Source: Algoriphagus sp.
GTDB lineage: Bacteria > Bacteroidota > Bacteroidia > Cytophagales > Cyclobacteriaceae
DNA: 64,000 nt
Assembly (NCBI GenBank): GCA_018336015.1
Contig: JAGXQZ010000029.1
Location: 37,433 to 101,432, forward strand
Direction of reading: 5' to 3'
The position numbers and the translations under genes were made by a program. The first letter of the stretch is position 1; every line of letters starts with the position of its first letter. The notes under the pieces are model-generated. The model worked only from the letters and a program-made list of their open reading frames with translations, did not search any database and was not told where the DNA came from. Below, piece by piece: positions 54,063 through 62,299 of the stretch.

Positions 54063-56512
54063 TACTCTCGGGTATAGTTACCGATTCGAATCACGTCAGC
54101 AAACACTCCGGCAGCGGTCACATCTGCCCCTGCACCCGGTCCGCGGATGATCATTGGACGGTCATGGTAGCGATCCGTGGTCAGCAGGATCATATTGTCA
54201 CTGCCTTTCAAACTGGAGAAAGGATGAGATTCAGGCAGGGACTTCAAGCCTACTTTGGCTTTTCCTTCTTCGAGGGTCGCCATAAAGCGCAGTTTTTCTC
54301 CCTTGGCTTTGGCATCAGCAAGAAGCTTCGCAAAGTCAGCATCGTGCCCTTTGAGCTTTTCAAAAAACTCATCCACCGATTGGGTGTGCTGACAATCAGC
54401 CGGCACCATGCTCTGGATAGTGATATGGTCAAATTCGAGTTCCTGCTCTGCTTCACGGCCGAGAATCAAGATTTTTCTGGCCACATCCATTCCACTCAAG
54501 TCATCACGAGGATCTGGTTCGGTGTAGCCTTTTTCTTTGGCGACTTTGACCACTTCGGAGAAAGGCGCTCCGTTTTCAAGTTCGGAGAAAATAAAATTCA
54601 TCGAGCCACTGAGCACGGCTTCGATACGGATCACCTTGTCTCCGGAAAGCATCAAATCCTGCAGGGTATTGATGACAGGAAGACCCGCGGCCACGTTGGT
54701 TTCGTAGAGGAATTTTACCCCTCGGCGTTTAGCAATTCGCTTCAGCGATCGGTAATTATCCATGGAAGACGAATTGGCCTTCTTATTTGGTGTTACGATA
54801 GCGACTTTGGCCTCCAAAATACGGGCATAGGTATCTGCCACCACCTGACTGGCGGTACAGTCCACAAAGACCGAGTTGGAGAAGTTCATCTCTTCCATCT
54901 TGGTGATAAACTTGTCCATATCCATCGGCTCGTCGGCCTCACTGAGTTCATGAGGATGCTTCAGGTCAAAGCCATCTTCGTGAAAGGCCATGTATCGGCT
55001 ATTGGCCATGCCGTGAATCTGCACATCGAGCTCGTTGTCATTCAAAAGCTTGTGCTGCTGATGCGCGATCATTTTCATCAGGGCCTTTCCGATCAATCCT
55101 GTGCCCACCAAAAAGACGTGAAGCACCTTGTTTTCAGAAAGGAAAAATGCCTCGTGAAGCGCGTTAAGCGCTTTTTGCAAATCGGGCTGAGGAATTACCG
55201 CAGAAATATTCAATTCTGAGCTACCCTGAGCAATGGCTGCCACGTTAATGTTGTTTTGCCCCAAAGCGCGGAACATGCGGCCTGAAGCTCCCGGGTTTTG
55301 TTTCATATTTTCACCCACGACTGCGACAGTTGCCAGGCCATGTAGTAGGGAAACCTGATCCATTTCACCGGATTTGATTTCATAAAAAAACTCACGCTCG
55401 ATCGATTCCTTAGCCATGTAGGACTCCTGAGTTTTGATCGCCAAGCAAATGCTGTGTTCGGAGGAAGCTTGAGAGATCAACACGATGTTGACTTTGGCTT
55501 CTGCCAAGGCTTTGAAAACCCGGCTTACGGTCGCGCCACCTTCGATCAATCCTGCACCCTGAACAGTCACAATGGAAATGTTGGACATTGAGCTGATCCC
55601 TTTGATCAGGGCTCCATGGCTGACTTCCCCGTTGATCAGTGTCCCAGGATTTTCCGGCTCAAAGGTGTTTTTGATGTAGATCGGGATGTTTTTCTTCATC
55701 GCCGGCTGCATCGTAGCTGGGAAAATCACTTTGGCACCAAAGTGCGAAAGCTCCATGGCCTCGTTGTAACTCAGCTGTGGAATGGTAAAAGCGGTATACA
55801 CCAGCTTGGGATCCGAGGTCAATACCCCGGAAACGTCAGTCCAGATTTCCAGATCGGTAGCTTCCAAAGCTCCTGCAAAAATGGCTGCGGTGTAATCAGA
55901 TCCAGAACGACCCAACGTGGTGGTCTCTCCCTTTGCAGTAGAAGCGATAAATCCTGTAATGACTTTTACCCCGTCGTTTTTGGCGAAATACTCCTTAATC
56001 TGAGCATTAGTAATCTCATAATCTACACGGGCCTGACCAAAGCGATCATTGGTACGGATGACATCACGCGCATCTACAAACTGCGTTTTGATGCCTTTTC
56101 CCGCCATGGCTTCAGCTAAAATGAACGCAGAAAGGCGCTCTCCAAAGCTGGCCACATAGTCAAGAGTCCGAGCCGAATTTTCTTTGATCAGAAAAATGCC
56201 GTGGAAAAGGTCCTCCAACTCTTTGAATCTCACCTTGACATAGGTCATGACGGTGGATTGATTTTGGACGGCAATGAGCTGACGGACGATGTCCAAGTGC
56301 TTTTCCTCAAGGGTTTGAAGCAGGTCTCTGTAGGCCTGATCGCCTTCACGGGCAAGTCTTGCAATGGTAAGCAAGCTCTCCGTAACTCCTCCAAATGCGG
56401 AAAAAACGACCGCTATTTCATGACTTTTAAGCTTGTCTTGGAGAATAGCAAAGACCTTTTTGATGTTTTCGGGGTTCGCTACGGAAGAACCTCCAAACTT
56501 GATAATTTTCAT
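54062..56512 (-). CDS. thrA: Bifunctional aspartokinase/homoserine dehydrogenase
   Basis: ThrA catalyses the first and third steps of threonine synthesis. The 816-residue chain has the kinase domain (about 1-290, KFGGSSV, TTLGRSGSDYTA, WTDVSGVLTSDP), a central pair of ACT domains (about 310-450, where threonine should bind for feedback control), and homoserine dehydrogenase (about 460-816, FLVGTGLIGKALM, DCTASQVVAD and the NVAAGLPVINTL catalytic region). It leads the thrABC operon and is preceded by a Thr/Met-rich leader peptide. Confidence 0.96.
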   Translation of the reverse strand: MKIIKFGGSSVANPENIKKVFAILQDKLKSHEIAVVFSAFGGVTESLLTIARLAREGDQAYRDLLQTLEEKHLDIVRQLIAVQNQSTVMTYVKVRFKELEDLFHGIFLIKENSARTLDYVASFGERLSAFILAEAMAGKGIKTQFVDARDVIRTNDRFGQARVDYEITNAQIKEYFAKNDGVKVITGFIASTAKGETTTLGRSGSDYTAAIFAGALEATDLEIWTDVSGVLTSDPKLVYTAFTIPQLSYNEAMELSHFGAKVIFPATMQPAMKKNIPIYIKNTFEPENPGTLINGEVSHGALIKGISSMSNISIVTVQGAGLIEGGATVSRVFKALAEAKVNIVLISQASSEHSICLAIKTQESYMAKESIEREFFYEIKSGEMDQVSLLHGLATVAVVGENMKQNPGASGRMFRALGQNNINVAAIAQGSSELNISAVIPQPDLQKALNALHEAFFLSENKVLHVFLVGTGLIGKALMKMIAHQQHKLLNDNELDVQIHGMANSRYMAFHEDGFDLKHPHELSEADEPMDMDKFITKMEEMNFSNSVFVDCTASQVVADTYARILEAKVAIVTPNKKANSSSMDNYRSLKRIAKRRGVKFLYETNVAAGLPVINTLQDLMLSGDKVIRIEAVLSGSMNFIFSELENGAPFSEVVKVAKEKGYTEPDPRDDLSGMDVARKILILGREAEQELEFDHITIQSMVPADCQHTQSVDEFFEKLKGHDADFAKLLADAKAKGEKLRFMATLEEGKAKVGLKSLPESHPFSSLKGSDNMILLTTDRYHDRPMIIRGPGAGADVTAAGVFADVIRIGNYTRE

Positions 56513-56547
56513 AGTAAGAATAGATTGCTGGAAACTAATATCTGGCC

Positions 56548-56595
56548 AAAAAAGGCCTCAGGGGCGGGTACTCAATGATCACGACGGGTCACCCC
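56548..56595 (-). terminator. Candidate attenuator terminator of the thr operon
   Basis: On the minus strand GGGGTG (56595-56590) can pair with CGCCCC (56566-56561), with T6 at 56553-56548 (7 nt after the stem). The upstream arm overlaps the leader stop codon. An alternative ACGGG/CCCGT hairpin across the stop codon excludes it. The exact fold needs calculation. Confidence 0.4.
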
Positions 56596-56702
56596 GTAAT
56601 CATCGTGGTCATCATGCCTGTAGATGTCATCAAAAAAGCAGCTGCCTCGCCCGTCATGCGGGAAGGACCAGAAAAACCATACAATTGAGCTGCGATTACC
56701 AT
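56589..56702 (-). CDS. Threonine operon leader peptide
   Basis: A 37-codon ORF (ATG at 56702, TGA at 56589) lies between the thr promoter and thrA. Its last 13 residues read MTSTGMMTTMITG: five Thr, four Met and one Ile in 13 codons, as expected of a ribosome-stalling attenuator that senses charged tRNA-Thr (and perhaps Met and Ile). The stop codon lies in the arm of competing hairpins. The Escherichia coli thrL peptide works this way, but this one is unrelated in sequence. The rest of the 454-bp gap (56513-56966) holds the promoter, the attenuator, AT-rich sequence and the greA-like terminator. Confidence 0.75.
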   Translation of the reverse strand: MVIAAQLYGFSGPSRMTGEAAAFLMTSTGMMTTMITG

Positions 56703-56722
56703 AGGTCGGTGAATTGACTTGA

Positions 56723-56754
56723 CAATCTTACAGCGAAAAAACCGATCGGCCAAA
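56723..56754 (-). promoter_or_regulatory. Promoter of the thr operon
   Basis: On the minus strand TTTG (56754-56751), a 20-bp spacer and TAAGATTG (56730-56723, one mismatch). The predicted start near 56717 leaves about 15 nt before the leader peptide and about 205 nt before thrA. Confidence 0.5.
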
Positions 56755-56890
56755 AGAAAATTCAATCAATTGAGATTTTTTTAGATATTTTTCACTGAAT
56801 AGTCTTAAAAATTGCTCTTTTGACAATTTTACCCAAAGAATATTTTTCGAAAGTCAAAAAGAACCTTGGGATCAAAAAATACAGGATTGA

Positions 56891-56946
56891 CAAAAAATAA
56901 AAACGCTCATCCTTCCAAAATGGTCTATGGAAACGATGAGCGTTTT
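56891..56946 (-). terminator. Terminator after the GreA-like gene
   Basis: An 11-bp perfect stem (AAAACGCTCAT with ATGAGCGTTTT, 25-nt loop) followed on the minus strand by TTATTTTTTG, 20 bp past the stop. Confidence 0.7.
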
Positions 56947-56966
56947 GTATTGAGAGCGAATGGTAT

Positions 56967-57422
56967 TTAGGCCAGTTCTTCGATCACCTGCATTTTACCT
57001 CGGAAATTGATTTGTTCTTTTTTCTTCTTTCCAATCAGGAGTTCTCCCAATGGGGAGTTTTTGCTGAGTAAAAACACTTTTGCATCATCTACCTTGATCT
57101 GACCGATGCTAACAGCGAGAAGGAACCATTCGGTACCCAATTTTACCAATGCGCCTTCCTGCACGGTCGGCGGCGTGTCTTTGATGGTATTTAATCGGTA
57201 CAATTCTTCCAGGTCCAATTTACTCTGCTTGATTTGCTTTTCGAGTGAGTTGAGATCTTGGGTCATCGTTTCACGGCTGGTTTCATATTTGTCTCCGGCA
57301 CTGTTTTTTTCCTCCTCAAGAATACTCTCGATGATATTTTTTCGCTCCTCAGCCAAAAGGGTTTCTTTTTGTTTTAGCTGATCGATGGCAGTTTGATAGA
57401 CTTTCGCTTTGAATTCGTTCAT
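56967..57422 (-). CDS. GreA/GreB-like transcript cleavage factor homologue
   Basis: This 151-residue protein has an N-terminal coiled coil (about 1-75) and a C-terminal FKBP-like domain (about 88-148, with EGALVKLGTEWFLLAV and SPLGELLIGKKK), the layout of Gre factors that rescue stalled RNA polymerase. The coiled-coil tip reads SAGDKYETSRE instead of the usual SENAEY type, so whether it still supports RNA cleavage is uncertain. It is the last gene of an SDR-NTF2-GreA-like run, 5 bp after its neighbour. Confidence 0.75.
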   Translation of the reverse strand: MNEFKAKVYQTAIDQLKQKETLLAEERKNIIESILEEEKNSAGDKYETSRETMTQDLNSLEKQIKQSKLDLEELYRLNTIKDTPPTVQEGALVKLGTEWFLLAVSIGQIKVDDAKVFLLSKNSPLGELLIGKKKKEQINFRGKMQVIEELA

Positions 57423-57427
57423 AAAAT

Positions 57428-57889
57428 TTACTCTTCACAAGGTTCTTTTCTTCGGGTATCGATGATGTAAACGATTTTCCAACCATCAGCCATTTTGACC
57501 AACTGGAAGGAATTGACTCCACAGTGGCTGAAATTGCCATTGACATAGAATCGATAGGGAGTCCAAGCTGATGCCATGGTACCGTCTACTTTGATTTGAT
57601 AATCCAAAATACGCTCATCCAAGGTCGTCTCAGCAGGCGTAGATGCAATTCTTTTGACAAAATCTGCCACCGAATTGCTGCCTACTGTGCTACCTTCTGG
57701 CTTTACTTGGACGGTCTGCATGAGTCCTTCTTGATAAAATGCACCCGCTACCTGCTCTGCATTTTTTGATTTCATGCCTTCAAAAAGGCTTCGGATGACA
57801 TCCTCCACAGCTTTTTCTTCCGATTGGGAAAAGCCCGACAAACAGAACATAAATGCCAAAAGGGCTGATAAAATCAATTTCTTATACAT
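57428..57889 (-). CDS. Secreted NTF2/SnoaL-like protein
   Basis: This 153-residue protein starts with a signal peptide (about 1-20, ending SGFSQ). The rest has the order of an NTF2-like fold: helices with AVEDVIRSLFEGMKSKN, then strands including SAWTPYRFYVNG, SHCGVNSFQLVKMADGWKIVYI and a C-terminal RRKEPCEE. Relatives of this lumazine-binding/DUF4440 type are poorly characterised. The ATG at 57889 is 2 bp after the SDR stop, so they share a transcript. Confidence 0.75.
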   Translation of the reverse strand: MYKKLILSALLAFMFCLSGFSQSEEKAVEDVIRSLFEGMKSKNAEQVAGAFYQEGLMQTVQVKPEGSTVGSNSVADFVKRIASTPAETTLDERILDYQIKVDGTMASAWTPYRFYVNGNFSHCGVNSFQLVKMADGWKIVYIIDTRRKEPCEE

Positions 57890-57891
57890 AC

Positions 57892-58569
57892 TTAAACTCC
57901 TCCGTAAAGTTTGAATGTCATCTGTCGTAACGCTGGTGTATTTACTGCATAGTGCATGGCCTCGGCAATATCCGCAGGATTGACCCACTTACTTGCATCG
58001 GCCTCCGGCATAGCTGCTCGATTGGCGGGTGTGTCCATAATGCTTGGGACAAACACATGAGTCCTGATATCTGTTCCCTTCACTTCTTCAGCGACTATTT
58101 CTGAAAGCGAAATGACCAATTTTTTACTCAATGAGTAGGCAACTGTTTGCGTAGCATCATGTAGTTGTAAAGCTGGCCGAGCTCCTACAAATAAGAAAGT
58201 TCCGCTTTGCTGTTTTTTGAACAATGGAAGAAAGCCACTGACCATCGAAAATGCGCTAAAAAAATTGAGCTGAAACATTGCCATTAGATCCTTTTGGGTA
58301 GTAGTCTCAAGTGTCCCCATCGCAAATCCACCCACAATCATGGCAATAGCATCCAATTCTCCATATTGAACTTGGTACTCTCTGACGAATTCAGTGACTG
58401 CTTTCTCATCAGTCACATCTATTTCATAGGTGTCGTCTGCTTCTTCGGACACTTCATTGGCGTCAGGCCTCACCAAAGCGATCACGTGATAGCCTTCACG
58501 CTTGAATTTTTCTACCACAGCACTGCCAAGGGCACCTGCCGCTCCGGTTACGATTATATTTCTGCTCAT
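57892..58569 (-). CDS. Short-chain dehydrogenase/reductase
   Basis: This 225-residue NAD(P)-dependent oxidoreductase has the cofactor motif TGAAGALGSAV (about residue 9), a DVTDE segment, and the catalytic Tyr and Lys in VAYSLSKK (about 148). The Ser of the triad is less clear (FVGARPALQ replaces the usual Ser segment). It leads a three-gene minus-strand run and diverges from the MscS channel gene. The substrate is unknown. Confidence 0.85.
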   Translation of the reverse strand: MSRNIIVTGAAGALGSAVVEKFKREGYHVIALVRPDANEVSEEADDTYEIDVTDEKAVTEFVREYQVQYGELDAIAMIVGGFAMGTLETTTQKDLMAMFQLNFFSAFSMVSGFLPLFKKQQSGTFLFVGARPALQLHDATQTVAYSLSKKLVISLSEIVAEEVKGTDIRTHVFVPSIMDTPANRAAMPEADASKWVNPADIAEAMHYAVNTPALRQMTFKLYGGV

Positions 58570-58588
58570 CAGTCCTTCTAATCCGTCC

Positions 58589-58596
58589 TATATTTG
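58589..58596 (+). promoter_or_regulatory. -7 box of the MscS gene
   Basis: TATATTTG is an exact TAnnTTTG match 31 bp before the ATG; no clear -33 element is present. Confidence 0.4.
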
Positions 58597-58627
58597 CTAA
58601 AATTAGCCTTAATTTTTCGATTGAACG

Positions 58628-59521
58628 ATGAATCACCTCAAAAGCAGTATCCGCATCAAGGAAAATGTCCGCCGAAGAAACTTTGCATTCAAACTAGTTC
58701 TTCTGATTATTCTTGAAATTTTTTATGCAGGGGACACCTTTTTGAGGCCTTTTCTCGAGCAATACGAAATTTTAACACACATCATCCGGGCCTTGATTTT
58801 CCTGTTGAGTGCCAATCTGATTTTCTCCCTAGGAAGATTTATCACCCTGAGTATTTACTTGCAGCAGCGTGAGGAGACTAAAGTTCAGCCGAATTTTGTG
58901 ATCGGAATTGACAGGATAGCGACTCTTCTCAATATGCTTGCCGTACTAATTTCGTTAATGCTGGCATTTGGGATCCGTCCTTTGGAGTTTTTGACGAGTA
59001 TAACTATCGTGGCCGCGGCCATTGCCCTACTCACCAAAGATTACATTACCAATATTGTCAATGGCTTGATTATGATGTTTTCGGATCAGCTGGAGATTGG
59101 GGATAAAATCCAAGTGGGAAGGCACATTGGGTTTATCAGAGACATTACTTTGATCAATTTGGTCTTAAAAAATGACTCAGGGGAGATCATTCTAATCCCC
59201 AACTCGATGGCCTTGACCACAGATGTGGTGAATTTTTCAAAAAACAATACCCATCAGGTCATATTTGACACGGAGATATCCTCCACTACGGAAATATATC
59301 TGAATCAATTGGAGGAAAAATTGGAGGAAGTGCTGGAAAAATACCCTGAAGTTGTGATCAAAGAAGGAGCTCAGTTGAATATTCTGGAAAGGAAAGCGGA
59401 TACCATTTTGGTGAGGTTCCAGTTCCCGATCAAAACAGGAGAAAAACCCACCGAAATTCAAGTAAAGAAAGCGCTAAACCAAGCCCTCATCGACTGGAGA
59501 CATGAATTACGACAAGCCTAA
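58628..59521 (+). CDS. Mechanosensitive ion channel (MscS family)
   Basis: This 297-residue channel has four hydrophobic segments (about 18-38, 50-70, 95-115 and 118-140). The pore helix is followed by the MscS-type beta domain (FSDQLEIGDKIQVGRHIGFI, then IILIPNS at about 190). It opens on membrane tension to release solutes under osmotic downshift. The C-terminal mixed domain ends near 295. Its last 20 bp overlap the next gene. Confidence 0.9.
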   Translation: MNHLKSSIRIKENVRRRNFAFKLVLLIILEIFYAGDTFLRPFLEQYEILTHIIRALIFLLSANLIFSLGRFITLSIYLQQREETKVQPNFVIGIDRIATLLNMLAVLISLMLAFGIRPLEFLTSITIVAAAIALLTKDYITNIVNGLIMMFSDQLEIGDKIQVGRHIGFIRDITLINLVLKNDSGEIILIPNSMALTTDVVNFSKNNTHQVIFDTEISSTTEIYLNQLEEKLEEVLEKYPEVVIKEGAQLNILERKADTILVRFQFPIKTGEKPTEIQVKKALNQALIDWRHELRQA

Positions 59522-59840
59522 TTACTTTGATTTGGTCTACCAAGTAGTCCGCGAGATCCCAAAAGGAAGGGTAACAAGCTATGGTGCCATCGCCCACTAC
59601 CTAGGCCTGAAAAGTGGCGCTCGAATGGTGGGATATGCCATGAGTGCATCCCATGGTTTGCCTGATGTACCGGCACAGCGTGTAGTCAATAGACAGGGAT
59701 TGTTGACAGGAAGGCATCATTTTAGCACACCCACTCTCATGCAGGAACTGTTAGAATCGGATGGAGTAAAAGTGGAAAACGACCAAGTGGTCGACTTTGA
59801 AAAGGTCTTTTGGAATCCTGAGAAAGAGCTGGGTATCTAA
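59502..59840 (+). CDS. Alkyltransferase-like protein (ATL, MGMT family)
   Basis: This 112-residue protein has the DNA-binding fold of O6-alkylguanine transferases (YQVVREIPKGRVTSYGAIA, RMVGYAMS). The active-site PCHR is replaced by VPAQRVV, so the alkyl-accepting Cys is Ala. Such ATL proteins bind O6-alkylguanine lesions and hand them to nucleotide excision repair. It overlaps the MscS gene by 20 bp and its stop overlaps the convergent symporter gene by 4 bp. Confidence 0.9.
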   Translation: MNYDKPNYFDLVYQVVREIPKGRVTSYGAIAHYLGLKSGARMVGYAMSASHGLPDVPAQRVVNRQGLLTGRHHFSTPTLMQELLESDGVKVENDQVVDFEKVFWNPEKELGI

Positions 59841-61282
59841 GATTTTTTCCTAACCAGATACAATCCCAAAAACATCAGGGCTCCATTTAAAATCAAAGCC
59901 TCAAAGCCGAATTTGTACCCCCAAAGCCATTTTTCTGAATTTGAGCTGACCATGAAAGTAAGCAAGGGAGCAGCCACTGCCAGATAGGGCACCCAGTTGT
60001 CCTTGACTTGAAATTTAGTAAAAAGCCCAAAAGAATATAGCCCCAGCAAAGGCCCATACGTGTATCCGGCAATGATAAACACCGAATTGATCACACTTTG
60101 GTCGTTGAGCCAATAAAAGGCCAGGATTAAGAAAAACATCAAGCCTGTAAACGCGATGTGGACTTTTTTACGAATTGACACCCGCTTTTCAGGAGCGTAG
60201 TTGCGTTCGATCTGGAGAAAATCGTAACAAAAGGAGGTCGTCAAAGCGGTCAATGTGGAATCTGCACTAGAATACGCAGCCGCGATGATCCCCAATACAA
60301 ACACAATCCCTGTAAAAGAAGAAAAGTGCTGGGTGGCTAACAATGGAAAAAGTTGGTCTGATTTGGCCGGCATGGCTATACCTTTTGTCTCTGCGTAGAG
60401 ATATAGCATCACACCAAGCGATAGAAAGAGGATATTTACGACCACCAAAATGATGGTAAACCAAAACATGTTTTTCTGAGCATCTCCCAAGGTGCGGCAA
60501 GTCAAATTTTTCTGCATCATATCTTGGTCGAGACCTGTCATGACTATGGTGATGAATGCTCCTGAAATAAACTGCTTGAAAAAATTGGTGCCGGCCTTCC
60601 AGTCCCAGTTAAAAATCCTAGATCGATCATCCTGAGCCACTGCTGAAATATAGTCTCCAAGGCTTTTGATCTCAAGGTCTTTTCCGATGAGTATGATCGT
60701 AATGACCACCGAGGCAAGCATAAAGGCAGTTTGCAGCGTGTCTGTCCACACGACAGTTTTGATCCCTCCACGGTGGGTATATAGCCAAATCAGACCAACG
60801 GTGATCAGGACAGAAACCCAAAATGGAATACCCAAAGAATCAAAAAGGATCAATTGCAGTACACTTGCCACCAAATACATCCGTAGAGAAGAACCTAAAG
60901 CGCGTGACAGGATAAAGAAAAAAGAACCCGTTTTGTAGGACCAAAACCCAAATCTATCCTCCAAGTAGGAATAAATAGAAACTAAGTTGAGCCTGTAATA
61001 AAGGGGTAAAAGCACCTTGGCAATGGTGAAATAACCCAAGGTATATCCCAATACAACCTGAAAGTAAAAAAAGTTACTATTTCCGACTTCTCCGGGAACC
61101 GAGATAAAGGTCACGCCTGACAGAGACGCGCCTATCATGCCAAAGGCAACCAAAAACCAGGGAGACTGCCTGTCACCTGTAAAGAAAGTGTCTGCGGTAA
61201 CTTTGCGTGAGGTAAACCAAGAAATCAAAAAAAGTAAAAGAAAATAGGCCGAAATGACCAAGAGTACAACTTGGGGATTCAT
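59837..61282 (-). CDS. Sodium:solute symporter (SSS family)
   Basis: This 481-residue membrane protein has about 13 hydrophobic segments and SSS features: GASLSGVTFISVPGE at about residue 50, and the conserved YSSADSTLTALTTSF at about 335 (Na2-site helix). Family members carry sugars, amino acids or other solutes with Na+. I take the ATG at 61282 (MNPQVVLL); a GTG at 61300 is possible. The solute is unknown. It diverges from clpS by 52 bp. Confidence 0.88.
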   Translation of the reverse strand: MNPQVVLLVISAYFLLLFLISWFTSRKVTADTFFTGDRQSPWFLVAFGMIGASLSGVTFISVPGEVGNSNFFYFQVVLGYTLGYFTIAKVLLPLYYRLNLVSIYSYLEDRFGFWSYKTGSFFFILSRALGSSLRMYLVASVLQLILFDSLGIPFWVSVLITVGLIWLYTHRGGIKTVVWTDTLQTAFMLASVVITIILIGKDLEIKSLGDYISAVAQDDRSRIFNWDWKAGTNFFKQFISGAFITIVMTGLDQDMMQKNLTCRTLGDAQKNMFWFTIILVVVNILFLSLGVMLYLYAETKGIAMPAKSDQLFPLLATQHFSSFTGIVFVLGIIAAAYSSADSTLTALTTSFCYDFLQIERNYAPEKRVSIRKKVHIAFTGLMFFLILAFYWLNDQSVINSVFIIAGYTYGPLLGLYSFGLFTKFQVKDNWVPYLAVAAPLLTFMVSSNSEKWLWGYKFGFEALILNGALMFLGLYLVRKKS

Positions 61283-61322
61283 AAAGCAAGGATCTGACAC
61301 TCGCTAAGTTGCCCATTATTCT

Positions 61323-61330
61323 TAATTTTG
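61323..61330 (+). promoter_or_regulatory. -7-like box directly before clpS
   Basis: TAATTTTG matches TAnnTTTG exactly and ends 4 bp before the ATG. The TTG upstream is too close (11 bp), so this promoter is uncertain and would give a leaderless mRNA. Confidence 0.3.
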
Positions 61331-61334
61331 CCAA

Positions 61335-61628
61335 ATGAACCAATTCAGCATGCCTCTTCCGGAACTAGAAGAGATCGAACTTCTCCTTGAAGAATTGATC
61401 GATCAGGATGCACTCGATCTGATCGTGTTCAATGATGATGTGAATACCTTTGAGCACGTGATCCAAGTGTTGATAAAAGTGTGTAAGCATACTCATGAAC
61501 AAGCAGAGCAATGTACACTGATCATTCACTACAAAGGCAAATGTTCAGTGAAGAAAGGTTCCCGCGAAGAATTGAAGCCCATGTGTGAGGCTATCTTGAA
61601 CGCCGGTATACAAGCTGCCATAGTTTAA
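61335..61628 (+). CDS. clpS: ATP-dependent Clp protease adaptor ClpS
   Basis: ClpS delivers N-degron proteins to ClpAP. The 97-residue protein has a flexible N-terminus and then the conserved FNDDVNTFEHVIQVL (about residue 31), EQAEQCTLIIHYKGKC and the helix to the end. The usual NDxxT substrate motif reads DDVNT, which fits. recR follows after 12 bp. Confidence 0.93.
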   Translation: MNQFSMPLPELEEIELLLEELIDQDALDLIVFNDDVNTFEHVIQVLIKVCKHTHEQAEQCTLIIHYKGKCSVKKGSREELKPMCEAILNAGIQAAIV

Positions 61629-61640
61629 TTTTCCCCCAAC

Positions 61641-62249
61641 TTGAATTTCCCCTCCAAATTAATCGAAGATGCTGTCACAGAGATTTCTCGTCTTCCTGGT
61701 ATTGGCAAAAAGACAGCTCTGAGACTTGCCTTACATCTGCTCAAACAGAATGGAGCCGTGACAGAGGCGCTAGCCTTGGCATTGACAAGGATGCGTGAGG
61801 AGATCAATTACTGTAAAACATGTCACAATATTTCCGACCATGAAGAATGCAGTATTTGTCAAAGCCACCGGAGAGACCGTTCTTTAGTCTGTGTGGTCGA
61901 AGATATTAGGGACGTATTGGCCATTGAAAACACCAATCAATATCAAGGACTTTATCACGTATTGGGAGGAGTGATCTCTCCCATTCAAGGAATCGGTCCA
62001 GAGGAACTTAAAATTGAAAGCTTGCTTTCGAGAATTACTGAGGGGGAAATCCGAGAAGTTATTTTGGCCCTTTCAGCTACGATGGAGGGAGATACCACCT
62101 CTTTTTATTTAAGTAAAAGACTTAAGGACTCCAAGGTGAAAGTCAGTACAATTGCCCGCGGCATTCCAGTAGGAGGTGAATTGGAATTTACAGACGAGGT
62201 TACCTTGGGCAGAAGTATATTGACGAGGATAAATTATTCTCAGGATTAA
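61641..62249 (+). CDS. recR: Recombination protein RecR (TTG start)
   Basis: RecR works with RecF and RecO to load RecA on gapped DNA. The 202-residue protein has a helix-hairpin-helix (ISRLPGIGKKTALRLA), a C4 zinc finger (CKTCHNISDHEECSIC) and a Toprim domain (VCVVEDIRD). The family N-terminus (MNxPSKLIE) begins at a TTG codon at 61641; the frame has a stop (the clpS TAA) only 12 bp upstream and no ATG in between, so TTG is the start. Translation is probably coupled to clpS. Confidence 0.94.
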   Translation: MNFPSKLIEDAVTEISRLPGIGKKTALRLALHLLKQNGAVTEALALALTRMREEINYCKTCHNISDHEECSICQSHRRDRSLVCVVEDIRDVLAIENTNQYQGLYHVLGGVISPIQGIGPEELKIESLLSRITEGEIREVILALSATMEGDTTSFYLSKRLKDSKVKVSTIARGIPVGGELEFTDEVTLGRSILTRINYSQD

Positions 62250-62257
62250 AGAAATTA

Positions 62258-62288
62258 TTTGGTTCAAACCAATCTCAGTCTATATTTG
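62258..62288 (+). promoter_or_regulatory. Promoter of the tRNA-Ala locus
   Basis: TTTG (62258-62261), a 19-bp spacer and TATATTTG (62281-62288): the best full promoter match in the window. It drives the tRNA-like copy and tRNA-Ala. Confidence 0.8.
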
Positions 62289-62299
62289 CACCTCGAATT

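Noticed and set aside
54164..55219. 351-codon open frame on the plus strand opposite thrA
   Set aside because: It is antisense to a region of thrA with intact domain motifs, and its translation is rich in His, Phe and Arg without recognisable domains. It is a codon-bias shadow.
59502..59840. Active O6-methylguanine DNA methyltransferase
   Set aside because: The alkyl-accepting Cys is replaced by Ala, so it cannot be a suicide methyltransferase.
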